Shown here piece after piece: positions 1 through 5,267 of a stretch of DNA of 10,074 bases. This DNA is from Baffinella frigidus (lineage: Eukaryota > Cryptophyceae > Cryptomonadales > Baffinellaceae). Positions within the stretch are counted from its first letter, which is position 1. Each line of letters begins with the position of its first letter. The notes below the pieces were generated by a model that saw nothing but the letters and a program-made list of their open reading frames with translations, did not search any database and was not told the origin of the DNA. A program made the translations under genes and the position numbers. Location of the stretch: positions 135,024 to 145,097 of the forward strand of contig MU646620.1 of NCBI GenBank assembly GCA_026770585.1. Reading direction: 5' to 3'.

Positions 1-13
1 AGAGAGAGAGAGC

Positions 14-49
<36 letters not shown>

Positions 50-67
50 GTGAGTGAGATAGAGAGG

Positions 68-106
<39 letters not shown>

Positions 107-247
107 CGGACCGTGGCGACGACGAAGCGCAGCTGGCGGTCTCTCTCTCTCTCTCTCACTCTCTCTCTCTCTCTCGCTCTCTCTCGCTCTCTCTCTCGCT
201 CTCTCTCTCTCACACACACACTCACTCACTATCTCTCTCACACACAC
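1..247. repeat. GA / CT / CA microsatellite block with inverted symmetry
   Basis: A (GA)n run at 1-106 is followed by a short GC-rich spacer and then a (CT)n run grading into CA and CTCA repeats at 141-247. The purine arm and the pyrimidine arm on the same strand are complementary, so the block can fold back on itself. The spacer at 111-138 recurs at 247-274 (24 of 28 bases identical), so the CT half lies between two copies of one GC-rich segment. Translations through it are only RERER/SLSLS low complexity and are not genes. Confidence 0.95.
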
Positions 248-322
248 CGCGGCCACGACGAGACGCAGCTGGCGATTGCCCTTGGCCTCCGTAGTTGGTA
301 CGGGAGGGTCCAGTCCCCGCAA

Positions 323-345
323 GAGCGTCGGCTTCTCGCCCACTG
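323..345 (+). repeat. 23-bp direct repeat, copy 1
   Basis: This segment begins GAGCGTCGGCTTCTC and recurs at 557-579 with one difference. The two copies lie on either side of foldback element A1. The stretch 275-373 otherwise shows no gene. Confidence 0.8.
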
Positions 346-373
346 CACGATCAGGGGAGGGGGCCTTGAGTAA

Positions 374-534
374 CCACACAGCGGGCTACGAAGCGATTTT
401 CGGCCCAAATCGGGCCACGTTTCCGTTACCATATCCGTAGGAACCCCCCTATGTTCCTACGGGTTGCCTACCGTAGGGTCCTAGGTCTTATCGCTTAGGG
501 GTTATTCGAAATCCCTTCGAAGTCCGCTGTGTGG
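374..534 (+). mobile_element. Foldback element A1 (CCACACAGCGG termini, 161 bp)
   Basis: The ends match as inverted repeats over about 27 bases: CCACACAGCGG at the left and its complement CCGCTGTGTGG at the right, followed inward by GAAG.GATTT. The interior holds further short palindromes built on TAGGAACCCCCCTA and CCTACCGTAGGG. Full-length relatives are A3 (opposite orientation) and A4, and fragments lie at 1981-2243. It is too short to encode a transposase, so it would be non-autonomous. Its flanks (GAGTAA before, GTGCGG after) are found joined, without the element, at about 1549-1560, which indicates insertion without a target duplication. Confidence 0.85.
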
Positions 535-556
535 GTGCGGGAGTCAACTCAACGTA

Positions 557-579
557 GAGCGTCGGCTTCTCACCCACTG
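557..579 (+). repeat. 23-bp direct repeat, copy 2
   Basis: This is the second copy of the segment at 323-345. It is part of a stretch right of A1 (535-560) that also resembles 1554-1578 (GAGTCAACTCAACGTAG), so this neighbourhood is a mosaic of duplicated pieces. Confidence 0.75.
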
Positions 580-606
580 GGCTTAGGGTTCAGGGTTCAG
601 GGTTTA
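580..606 (+). repeat. Degenerate interstitial telomere-like tract
   Basis: About four imperfect 7-bp units of the TTAGGGT / TCAGGGT type occur in a row. They resemble the TTTAGGG telomere repeat known from plants and many algae. Confidence 0.6.
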
Positions 607-642
607 CGCACACCCACTGCGCGTAGTGAATTGTCGGTTATG

Positions 643-692
643 GTCGCCGTGTACACTACTACAACTGGTCGTCGTGTACACCACCACAACAA
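643..692 (+). repeat. 25-bp tandem repeat, two copies
   Basis: Two adjacent units share GTCG.CGTGTACAC.AC.ACAAC. The stretch 607-694 around it contains no recognisable gene. Confidence 0.7.
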
Positions 693-694
693 TA

Positions 695-849
695 AGGCAA
701 CAGCCTGAAAATGGGGTAGTTAGGCTACGGCATTGCCTAGGGCCTCCTACCGTAGGCCGAGACTTTTTGGTCCTAGGATCCCTCGGCCTACGGTAGGAGG
801 TCCTAGGCAATGCCGTATGCCTAACTACCCCATTTTCAGGCCGTTACCC
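695..849 (+). mobile_element. Foldback element B1 (TA target duplication)
   Basis: Two arms of about 67 bases are nearly perfect inverted copies, separated by a short loop around GACTTTTTGGTCC. The terminal inverted repeat resembles GGGTAACGGCCTGAAAATGG, with the left end of this copy drifted. TA lies immediately outside both ends (693-694 and 850-851). Near-identical copies are B2 and B3. It has no coding capacity, and the MPRxSYRRP-like translations are palindrome artefacts. The TA duplication fits non-autonomous Tc1/mariner-type elements, but the family assignment is an inference. Confidence 0.9.
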
Positions 850-923
850 TACGAACAACTACCGTGTGGCACTCCCGGGAGACCAGCGTCAGAGGGTGCA
901 GTCATCCGGGCTCCGCCTACAGT

Positions 924-1080
924 TGCATATTCATCTCGGAAGATAACTGAATCAGTTCCTTTTCAATAGGAGTTTGGATAGGAGAAATTAGTTCGGGCAT
1001 AGTAAATTTAATTAGGCCTCCTAATTACATTAGAACGCTAATTAGGGGACTGGTTCAGTTATCTTTCGAGATGAATATGC
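924..1080 (+). mobile_element. Foldback element R (157 bp)
   Basis: The ends GCATATTCATCTCG and CGAGATGAATATGC are inverted copies and the arms continue through AAGATAACTGAA.CAGT. The centre is AT-rich with repeated AATTAG. No second copy is present and the exact borders and target duplication are uncertain. The segment 850-923 between B1 and R shows no gene. Confidence 0.75.
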
Positions 1081-1134
1081 TATGCGGCAGGTAGCGCCGT
1101 GGGCCAGCCCTCTCACTCCATTGTACGTGCGCGC

Positions 1135-1315
1135 CCACACGAGGCTATCCATGCGAACAGAATAAAAGAACGTTTTAAAATTTGTGGGGAAATGATCATG
1201 TTTCTGTACGGATGTCCGTACGGAAACGTGATCAAATGCTGACTTTTGGCGTGTTTCCTGGGCAATAATCCAATAATTAACTTATGAATCCGTTCGCATG
1301 GATAGCCTCGTGTGG
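1135..1315 (+). mobile_element. Foldback element Q (CCACACGAGG termini, 2-bp target duplication GC)
   Basis: The left end CCACACGAGGCTATCCATG is matched by its complement at the right end, and the arms extend through GCGAAC. GC precedes the element (1133-1134) and follows it (1316-1317). An inner palindrome around TCCGTACGGAAAC (about 1191-1236) could form a second stem. It belongs with E, F, H and J by its CCAC...GTGG ends and 2-bp duplication, although its internal sequence differs. The interior is AT-rich and non-coding. Confidence 0.85.
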
Positions 1316-1367
1316 GCAGCCCCCCGCGGACGAGGAAGGTTGCTCCCCCTGGCCGTCCCCTGCTTGG

Positions 1368-1404
<37 letters not shown>

Positions 1405-1419
1405 AAGAGAAAGAGAGCG

Positions 1420-1462
<43 letters not shown>
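1368..1462 (+). repeat. (GA)n microsatellite with AAGAGA and GCGA interruptions
   Basis: This is an almost pure purine tract. The flanks (1316-1367 and 1463-1560) are GC-rich and show no recognisable gene; open frames here come from the repeat. Confidence 0.95.
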
Positions 1463-1465
<3 letters not shown>

Positions 1466-1703
1466 TCTTCACGACCCTGGCCCTGACCGTAGCACTACCC
1501 ACTGCACGCACACCCAGTGCGGGAGTCGGCAGTCAGTCTGAAGCAAGGAGTAAGTGCGGTGAGTCAACTCAACGTAGGGGGGGGGGCAGCACTCTTGCTC
1601 CAGCGTACACCAGCCTGAACAAATCCGAAGCCGTTTCGGAGCAACCGCGTCGCATGAGAATGCGAGGGAGCGAGGGGGGATCTGGCTCTGCCTCACGCTG
1701 GTC

Positions 1704-1790
1704 GACCGACAATTCTCAAGTTGACAGCCAGGGTGTGCGGTACAAATTCGTCGACTTTCGCGGGGAAAGAGCCCGGGCTCACCAAACTGG
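1704..1790 (+). repeat. Dispersed repeat N, copy 1
   Basis: The unit has TTCTCAAGTTGAC, then GCGGTACAAA, then GTCGACTTT and GCGGGGAAAGAGCCC. It is quasi-palindromic around AAGTTGAC...GTCAACTT. Copies lie at 1848-1920 and, inverted, at 7846-7922. Read on the minus strand it contains KVD-type peptides like those near the C2 exon end (SSKVDMLGSK), so it may derive from gene fragments. Between copies 1 and 2 runs a GGATGGGCACCTG segment that also recurs at 1924-1956, 2138-2174 and 2466-2500. Confidence 0.75.
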
Positions 1791-1847
1791 AAAGCCGAAA
1801 TAGAGTGAGACAGCGGTAGAGGATGGGCACCTGACAGCATCTAGCTG

Positions 1848-1920
1848 ACTGACTATTCTCAAGTTGACATGCTTGGGTTCGCGGTACAAACGCGTCAACT
1901 TTGGAGCGGGAAAGAGCCCT
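1848..1920 (+). repeat. Dispersed repeat N, copy 2
   Basis: This is the second N unit (TATTCTCAAGTTGACATGC...CGTCAACTTT...GCGGGAAAGAGCCC), in the same orientation as copy 1, giving a tandem pair with about 140 bp spacing. It is followed by another copy of the GGATGG.GACCTGGCAGCATC repeat. Confidence 0.75.
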
Positions 1921-1980
1921 GGAGGATGGAGACCTGGCAGCATCAGGCTGGAGTCGCACGTAAACCCTGGACCCTAAAGC

Positions 1981-2012
1981 CACGGAAACTCCCTTGGTAG
2001 CCCGCTGTGTGG
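1981..2012 (-). mobile_element. Element A2, terminal fragment
   Basis: The sequence ends GGTAGCCCGCTGTGTGG, the outer end of family A, and is followed by TTACTCAA. The reverse complement of that flank (TTGAGTAA) is also what precedes A1. The preceding bases (1961-1980) contain CCCTGGACCCTAAA, a degenerate telomere-like tract. The rest of the element is missing here, but an internal piece in the opposite orientation lies at 2176-2243, so a rearrangement occurred. Confidence 0.7.
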
Positions 2013-2016
2013 TTAC

Positions 2017-2175
2017 TCAAAACTGACTCCCGACTCCAACTCCTGATCGTAAACCCGTTGTATACTTGGTGATATACGACGCTGGGTAGGTCCCTCGAGA
2101 GTATCTTCTCTCTCGTGTGACCTCCCCAGAGCGTTTGGCATGGGCATCTGGCAGCGCCTGGCTGGGGTCGGCACA
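2017..2175 (-). pseudogene. Coding-like segment, minus strand, unrecognised
   Basis: An open minus-strand frame of about 52 codons reads CADPSQALPDAHAKRSGEV at its start and contains RYSRGTYPASYITKYTTG, ending at a stop next to A2. The composition is protein-like rather than repetitive. The first part recurs in other copies of the GGCACCTGGCAGCGCCTGG repeat (2138-2174 and 2466-2505). No family is recognised. It could be an exon or decayed exon of the minus-strand gene, or a chance open frame. Confidence 0.25.
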
Positions 2176-2243
2176 CTTTCCGTTACCTTGTCCGTAGGAA
2201 CCCCCCTATGTCCCTATGGGCTGCCTACCGTAGGGTCCTAGGT
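2176..2243 (+). mobile_element. Element A2, internal fragment
   Basis: This stretch matches the interior of A1 (421-486), including CCGTAGGAACCCCCCTATG and CCTACCGTAGGGTCCTAGG, but lacks both terminal repeats. It is followed by the small palindrome AAATCGACGATTT (2244-2257), which recurs in fragments elsewhere. The stretch 2258-2305 shows nothing recognisable. Confidence 0.75.
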
Positions 2244-2307
2244 CAAATCGACGATTTGCATCGAATCAAGAGGAGAACGCGCGGTCACTCTCTGCAGGTT
2301 AATTACG

Positions 2308-2464
2308 CACTAGTTACTAGTTACTAGTTACTAGTTACTAGTTACTAACTAGTTACTAGTTACTAGTTACTAGTTACTAACTAGTTACTAGTTACTAGTT
2401 ACTAGTTACTAGTAACGAGTAACTAGTAACTAGTAACGAGTAACGAGTAACTAGTAACTAGTAA
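2308..2464. repeat. Heptamer minisatellite that switches strand (AGTTACT / AGTAACT)
   Basis: About 14 units of ACTAGTT (two with an inserted ACTA) are followed from about 2411 by about 7 units of AGTAACT or AGTAACG. The second half is the reverse complement of the first, so the array forms a long palindrome centred near 2410/2411. Confidence 0.95.
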
Positions 2465-2507
2465 TGCGGATGGGCACCTGGTAGCGCCTGGCTGGGGTCG
2501 GTAGCGT

Positions 2508-2592
2508 GCGTCGAGACAGTCAAGGCCACCTGCCACCCACCACGACTCCCGATTTCACTTCCCGCGTTCGTTTCCAATCGTCGATTTGTACG
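2508..2592 (+). repeat. Duplicated segment S, copy 1 (uninterrupted)
   Basis: This segment runs from GCGTCGAGACAGTCAAGG through CACCCACCACGACTCCC to TCGATTTGTACG. Its second copy at 2644-2858 has the same left and right parts with a minisatellite between them. On the minus strand the segment is part of a coding-like frame (see 2530-2665). Confidence 0.85.
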
Positions 2593-2665
2593 AAAAGCAA
2601 CCCGCCACAGAACGCGTTGAAAGACACGAGAGCTTTTGTGTCCGCGTCGAGACAGTCAAGGCCAC
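2530..2665 (-). CDS. Candidate exon, minus strand, unrecognised product
   Basis: Reading from 2665, after an acceptor-like GCAG, an open frame contains LDCLDADTKALVSFNAFCGG and then LLFVQIDDWKRTREVKSG, ending at a donor-like GGCAG|GTGGCC. The phrase ALVSFNAFC recurs in two further copies to the right: one interrupted by F' (around 3303 and 3074) and one interrupted by element C (around 3605-3571 continuing at 3449). Such conservation of a reading frame between duplicates suggests true coding ancestry. No domain is recognised. Acceptor and donor share the same GCAG|GTGGCC string because segment S is duplicated. It could be a downstream exon of the C2 gene, a separate gene or a pseudogene. Confidence 0.35.
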
Positions 2666-2858
2666 CTGCATCATTTGCTGTCATCGTTTACTGTCATCAT
2701 TTACTGTCATCATTTACTGTCATCATTTACTGTCATCATTACCGTCATTACTGTCATCATTACTGTCATCATTACTGTCATCATTTCTGTCATCATTACT
2801 GTCCACCCACCACGACTCCCGAATTCACTTCCCGCGTTCGTTTCCAAACGTCGATTTT
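2644..2858 (+). repeat. Duplicated segment S, copy 2 (interrupted by minisatellite)
   Basis: The left part 2644-2669 and the right part 2804-2858 match 2508-2590 almost exactly. The 134 bp between them (2670-2803) have no counterpart in copy 1. Confidence 0.85.
2670..2803 (+). repeat. 12/13-bp minisatellite (TCATCATTTACTG)
   Basis: Roughly ten units are present: mostly 13-bp TCATCATTTACTG at first, then 12-bp TCATCATTACTG. The array sits exactly at the joint where segment S copy 2 differs from copy 1. The downstream stretch 2859-3060 has no recognisable gene. Confidence 0.95.
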
Positions 2859-3074
2859 CACAGGGGATCGAAGAAATTTAGGACGATTTCGCGGTACAAG
2901 TTTTAAAACAATGCTGACTCAAACACTAAAAAACTCTTGTGAACATAAGTTTTAAATTTGTAGCAGTTAAGTCTGAGGCGGGCCCGTCCTGTCGCCCTAA
3001 ATTGCTTCGATATTTCCATGAATTTGTACGAAAAGGCTGCCCGGTCAGGGCCTGTCACAGAACGCGTTGAAAGA

Positions 3075-3302
3075 CCACTCGAGACTGGAAAGGGGGGGCA
3101 TTTTAAATGTGGGGTTGTTAAAATTGGTACCAGTCACGGGCGGGTTTGGTCACGGACCCGCTCGAATTCGGGCGGGTGGGGCAAATAACATGACTATTTA
3201 TGTAAAAATTACTACACATCCCTTCACTTGTAAAGGACTTCACTTGTCAAGGACTTGTAAAGTTAAAACTTTTAAAATCGTCACATTTGTAGCCTCGAGT
3301 GG
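3075..3302 (-). mobile_element. Foldback element F' (CCACTCGAG termini, target duplication GA)
   Basis: The ends CCACTCGAG and CTCGAGTGG are inverted, with GA outside each (3073-3074, 3303-3304). The left 80 bp match the reverse complement of the right end of F (TGTGGGGTTGTTAAA and ACCAGTCACGGGC.GGTTTGG), so it is a divergent copy in the opposite orientation. The uninterrupted site GTTGAAAGACACGAGAGC is present at about 2618-2635, confirming the border and the 2-bp duplication. Central hairpins include ACCCGCTCGAATTCGGGCGGGT. It is non-coding. Confidence 0.9.
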
Positions 3303-3449
3303 GACACGAGAGCTTTCGTGTCCACACATTCGAAAGAAGAACGTGGGGACATAGGGGGTGCCCGCGCCCGCAGGCACGTTGCGCACCGAGTCGGCCCCTG
3401 GATGGAACCCACGGGTTGATGCCAGAGACGGGCAAGGCAGCCTGCCACA
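3303..3449 (-). pseudogene. Coding-like segment, minus strand, between elements C and F'
   Basis: A minus-strand frame contains GADSVRNVPAGAGTPYVP then TFFFRMCGHESSRV. After removing element C and one TA, the frame joins the segment at 3611-3571 in phase through ALVSFNA. Part of the DNA (3370-3442) is duplicated at 3596-3611 plus 3773-3829, where A3 interrupts it. All three frames are open over part of this stretch, so the true frame is uncertain. No protein family is recognised. Confidence 0.3.
3370..3442 (+). repeat. Duplicated block T, copy 1 (empty site for A3)
   Basis: GCAGGCACGTTGCGCACCGA continues through TGGATGGAACCCACG to GGCAAGGCAGCC. The same block at 3596-3829 carries element A3 between GCA and CGAGTCGG. 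This copy shows the target before insertion. Confidence 0.85.
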
Positions 3450-3451
3450 TA

Positions 3452-3568
3452 CAGGGGTACCTCGCTCATAAGAAACCGCCACCCCCCTAGGACCACCGTA
3501 GGGCCCTAGGCATAGGGCTCCTGTAGGGTCCTAGGGGGGGGCGGTTTCTTATGAGCGAGGTACCCCTG
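3452..3568 (+). mobile_element. Foldback element C (CAGGGGTACCTCGC termini, TA duplication)
   Basis: The terminal inverted repeats are about 28 bp (CAGGGGTACCTCGCTCATAA and onward), with a central stem built on CCCCCCTAGGAC / GTCCTAGGGGGG. TA flanks both ends (3450-3451, 3569-3570). The uninterrupted target GCCACAGAACGCGTTGAAAG is present at about 2601-2620 and a close version at 3055-3074. Length is 117 bp and it is non-coding. Confidence 0.9.
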
Positions 3569-3570
3569 TA

Positions 3571-3611
3571 ACGCGTTGAAAGACACGAGAGCGTCGCAGG
3601 CACGCTTCGCA
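3571..3611 (-). pseudogene. Short coding-like segment between C and A3
   Basis: The minus-strand frame reads ACDALVSFNA, a third version of the ALVSFNAFC phrase at 2600-2640 and 3303-3320. It is now bounded by element C on one side and A3 on the other, so the original exon has been cut twice. Confidence 0.3.
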
Positions 3612-3772
3612 CCACACAGCGGACTTCCAAGTGATTTCGAATAACCCCTAAGCGATAAGACCTAGGACCCTACGGTAGGCAACCCGTAGGGACATAGGGG
3701 GGTTCCTACGGACAAGGTAACGGAACGTCGTGCTCTCAGCGCCCGAAAATCCCTACGTAGCCCGCTGTGTGG
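3612..3772 (-). mobile_element. Foldback element A3 (161 bp, inverted relative to A1)
   Basis: It matches the reverse complement of A1 over its length, with CCACACAGCGG and CCGCTGTGTGG at the ends. Comparing block T copy 1 shows the element lies between GCA and CGAGTCGG with no duplicated target bases (one base of uncertainty). Confidence 0.9.
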
Positions 3773-3837
3773 CGAGTCGGCAACTGGATGGAACCCACGA
3801 GATGATGCTAGAGACGTTCAAGGCAACCACAGAATTG

Positions 3838-3894
3838 GAGATCATATATGTGTATATTAGAGATCATATATGTGTATATTAGAGATCATATATG
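3838..3894 (+). repeat. 22-bp AT-rich tandem repeat
   Basis: About 2.6 units of GAGATCATATATGTGTATAT are present. It is followed by a GC-richer stretch to 3938 with no clear gene. Confidence 0.9.
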
Positions 3895-3940
3895 CCGTGT
3901 CTTGCTCCCAAAGCGGGCCTGTACACGCCTTCCGAGCAGT

Positions 3941-4131
3941 CCACATGAGAATGCTAGAGAGGCCTATTTAAAACCGATGTGCTTTTAAAAGTGGGCATTT
4001 GTGTAGTAACGTTCGTTGATTGGTCACGTAACTCTGCATATATTGCACAGTCACGAGGTTGGAAACCCCTATCCTGGTACAAATATGTACAACCCCACAT
4101 GTAAATAGGACCCTCCAGCTTTCTCGAGTGG
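3941..4131 (+). mobile_element. Foldback element E1 (CCACATGAG / CTCGAGTGG termini, target duplication GT)
   Basis: The inverted ends CCACATGAGAATGCTAGAG and CTCCAGCTTTCTCGAGTGG have GT directly outside both (3939-3940, 4132-4133). The interior includes CCGATGTGCTTTTAAAAGTG and GTGTAGTAACGTTCGTTG. It matches E2 closely, and its right third (ACAACCCCACATGTAAATAGG-like) resembles F. It lies immediately downstream of the C2 gene 3' reading frame. Confidence 0.9.
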
Positions 4132-4225
4132 GTGCGGGGCGTGGCCACGCGCCATTATCACTCTCGTCACGAGCCTTGGAACCCAGCATGTCAACTTTCG
4201 AAGAGTCAACGCGCGTGACGCAGAG
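4132..4225 (-). CDS. C2 gene, continuation of the last exon after element F
   Basis: Reading from 4225, the frame LCVTRVDSSKVDMLGSKA continues directly from the CEVQ of exon 4515-4439 once F and one copy of its AG/CT duplication are removed. CEVQLCVTRV fits the last beta strand of a C2 domain. The following SSKVDMLGSKARDES would be a linker. The frame stays open into E1, and where the real exon ends is not visible; a stop or donor inside or beyond E1 is likely. The KVD phrase also occurs in repeat N and in the displaced exon copy at 4653-4727. Confidence 0.55.
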
Positions 4226-4227
4226 CT

Positions 4228-4438
4228 CCACTCGAGGCTAGAAGTGTGACTATTTTAAAACAGGGATTCGTTTACAAGTGATGGGAAAAAAAAGGCGTGT
4301 AGTAATTTTCACACCAATAGGGGCGTTTGGTCACGTTGCTGGGGGAATTCCCCCAGCAACGTGACCAAACCTGCCCGTGACTGGTACTAAATTTAACAAC
4401 CCCACATTTAAAATGGTCCCATGTCTAGCCTCGAGTGG
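4228..4438 (+). mobile_element. Foldback element F (CCACTCGAGG termini, target duplication CT), inside the C2 exon
   Basis: CCACTCGAGGCTAGA and its complement form the ends, with CT outside both (4226-4227, 4439-4440). At the centre a perfect 44-bp palindrome (4327-4370) has arms TTTGGTCACGTTGCTGGGGG plus AA/TT. The right third is shared with E and F'. On the minus strand the element splits the codons CAG and CTC of the C2 frame. The sequence just before it is GAG|GTCCAG, a donor hexamer also used by the first C2 exon, and the duplicated AG just after it can serve as acceptor. Removing that unit keeps the frame (loss of V and Q only), so it may be spliced as an intron. Confidence 0.9.
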
Positions 4439-4515
4439 CTGGACCTCGCAGGGGGTCTTGTCGTGCCCCAGCACTGCCTTGCCTGAGGCGTCGAGCACCG
4501 GGAAGCTCGCCGTGC
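4439..4515 (-). CDS. C2-domain gene, exon 4 (strands 7-8)
   Basis: The exon begins after acceptor GTGCACAG at 4516 and enters in phase 2, matching the single leftover G of exon 7121-7019. It reads TASFPVLDASGKAVLG, then HDKTPCEVQ. This W/FP-L-D-G-K-G arrangement followed by a hydrophobic strand is typical of the C-terminal hairpin of C2 domains. It ends at F; either the frame runs on to LCVTRV after F, or splicing uses GAG|GTCCAG at 4445/4444. Three partial copies of its start, each with the acceptor region, lie upstream in the preceding intron (4727, 4884 and 5088 leftward). Confidence 0.75.
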
Positions 4516-4528
4516 CTGTGCACCCTCC

Positions 4529-4600
4529 TTCAAGTCAGGGTGTGACACCCTCCACCCTTGAAGTCAGGGGTTGACACCCTCAACCCTGCAAGTCAGGGTT
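4529..4600 (+). repeat. 29-bp tandem repeat (AAGTCAGGGTGTGACACCCT)
   Basis: About 2.5 units are present, each with an internal palindrome of the type AGGGTGTGACACCCT. The array lies between exon 4 and foldback O and merges into the left end of O (GTCAGGGTTTGAGCTAG). Confidence 0.85.
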
Positions 4601-4826
4601 TGAGCTAGATCTGTCTTCACATCTGCATGCCACGGACAATCAAAGAATGCCACACGTTAACATTTTAGTACCAGCATTGTCGACTTTGGGGAAGCTCGCC
4701 GTTCCTGTGCACCCCACCCGCCACGCCAAAAGTTGACGATGCTGGTTCTCAACTGTCAACGTTTGGCACTGTTTGATTGTTTTCGTGGCCCACAGATGTG
4801 GACACTGCCCTAGCTCAAACCCTGAC
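4592..4826. mobile_element. Long foldback O (arms about 95 bp) with an exon-start copy in its loop
   Basis: GTCAGGGTTTGAGCTAG at the left and its complement at the right open two diverged inverted arms. Both arms carry ACATCTG, GCCAC, CAATCAAA and the CCAGCAT.GTC.ACTTT motif. The loop (about 4691-4727) contains a copy of the 3' splice region and start of C2 exon 4. It could be a transposon or an inverted duplication of gene fragments; no clean target duplication is seen. A rearranged third arm copy lies at about 5190-5262. Confidence 0.65.
4653..4727 (-). pseudogene. Displaced copy of C2 exon 4 with its acceptor
   Basis: On the minus strand GGCGTGGCGGGTGGGGTGCA leads into CAG|GAACGGCGAGCTTCCC and reads TASFPKVDNAGTKMLTCG before a stop. 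Compare TASFPVLDASGKAVLG in exon 4. The peptide resemblance continues past the duplicated nucleotides of the splice region, which points to an old duplicate exon. Confidence 0.55.
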
Positions 4827-4848
4827 ACTGGCTTCCACCACCACCGCC

Positions 4849-4884
4849 GGGCGCGCCGTTTCTGTGCATCCCACCCACCACGCC
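4849..4884 (-). pseudogene. Second displaced copy of the exon 4 acceptor region
   Basis: On the minus strand this is GGCGTGGTGGGTGGGATGCA followed by CAG|AAACGGCGCGCC, about 90% like the copy at 4691-4727. The frame continues as TARPAVVVEA. The stretch CCACCACCACCGCCGGG nearby recurs at 5057-5073. Confidence 0.6.
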
Positions 4885-4926
4885 GTGCGTCAGGGTTCGA
4901 GCTAATCGTGTACAGTCTCTGTGTAC

Positions 4927-5053
4927 CCACCAACCCTCACAGTCTGGGCAAATCGGGGGAAATGGCTCCAAAAATCCCCTTGAAGGCCGTCAGATTTCGA
5001 CGGCCTCCAAGGGGATTTGGTATTTTTGACTTTTTCGATTTGCCCAAGTTGGC
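4927..5053 (+). mobile_element. Foldback K, related to family J
   Basis: The left end CCACCAACCCTCACAG matches the J terminus. Inward, GGGCAAATCG pairs with CGATTTGCCC, and a strong centre stem (about 4976-5017) is formed by CCCCTTGAAGGCCGTC and GACGGCCTCCAAGGGG. The right terminus is eroded (only GTTGG remains), so the target duplication cannot be read. Confidence 0.7.
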
Positions 5054-5056
5054 TTG

Positions 5057-5088
5057 CACCACCACCGCCGGGAAGCGCGCCGTTTCTG
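5057..5088 (-). pseudogene. Third displaced copy of the exon 4 start
   Basis: The minus-strand frame reads TARFPAVVVQANLG, again resembling TASFPVL. With the copy at 4835-4861 it flanks foldback K, so K probably sits within a local duplication. The stretch 5089-5244 holds only the partial O arm and no clear gene. Confidence 0.5.
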
Positions 5089-5244
5089 GTTATGAGCGCT
5101 GCCCACCGAGACAGAATTCGAGAGTGGAACGTCTCAAAGCAAAAGTGGAGCCTCCGTTAACTTAAGCAACGGTGGATTCCACCCGCGACGTTGAGTACCA
5201 GCATCGTCGACCTTTTCCATTGTTTCGTTCTTTTCGCGTGGCCA

Positions 5245-5264
5245 ACCGATGTGAAACGACTCTA
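5245..5264 (+). repeat. About 20-bp direct repeat flanking B2 (left copy)
   Basis: AACCGATGTGAAACGACTCT here and AACCGATGTGAAAAGCGCTCT-like sequence at 5429-5449 lie on either side of B2. They are separate from the TA duplication of the element. Confidence 0.65.
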
Positions 5265-5267
5265 ATA

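Noticed and set aside
50-373. Open frame of RERER / SLSLS repeats
   Set aside because: Pure translation of GA/CT microsatellite; no protein-like composition.
733-969. Repeated MPR-SYRRP open frames (also 604-810 and 6112-6312)
   Set aside because: They recur only because elements B1-B3 are near-identical palindromes; the frame runs through both arms and is not a gene.
1113-1511. Long minus-strand open frame through the second GA tract and element Q
   Set aside because: Made of microsatellite and foldback sequence; no conserved motif.
2308-2803. Possible CRISPR array
   Set aside because: Repeats are contiguous 7-, 12- and 13-bp minisatellites without unique spacers, in a eukaryotic context.
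3067-3354. Plus-strand open frame across F'
   Set aside because: It mainly spans a non-coding foldback element with its target flanks.
4773-5165. 130-codon plus-strand open frame
   Set aside because: It overlaps foldback K and displaced exon-start copies whose meaningful reading is on the minus strand.
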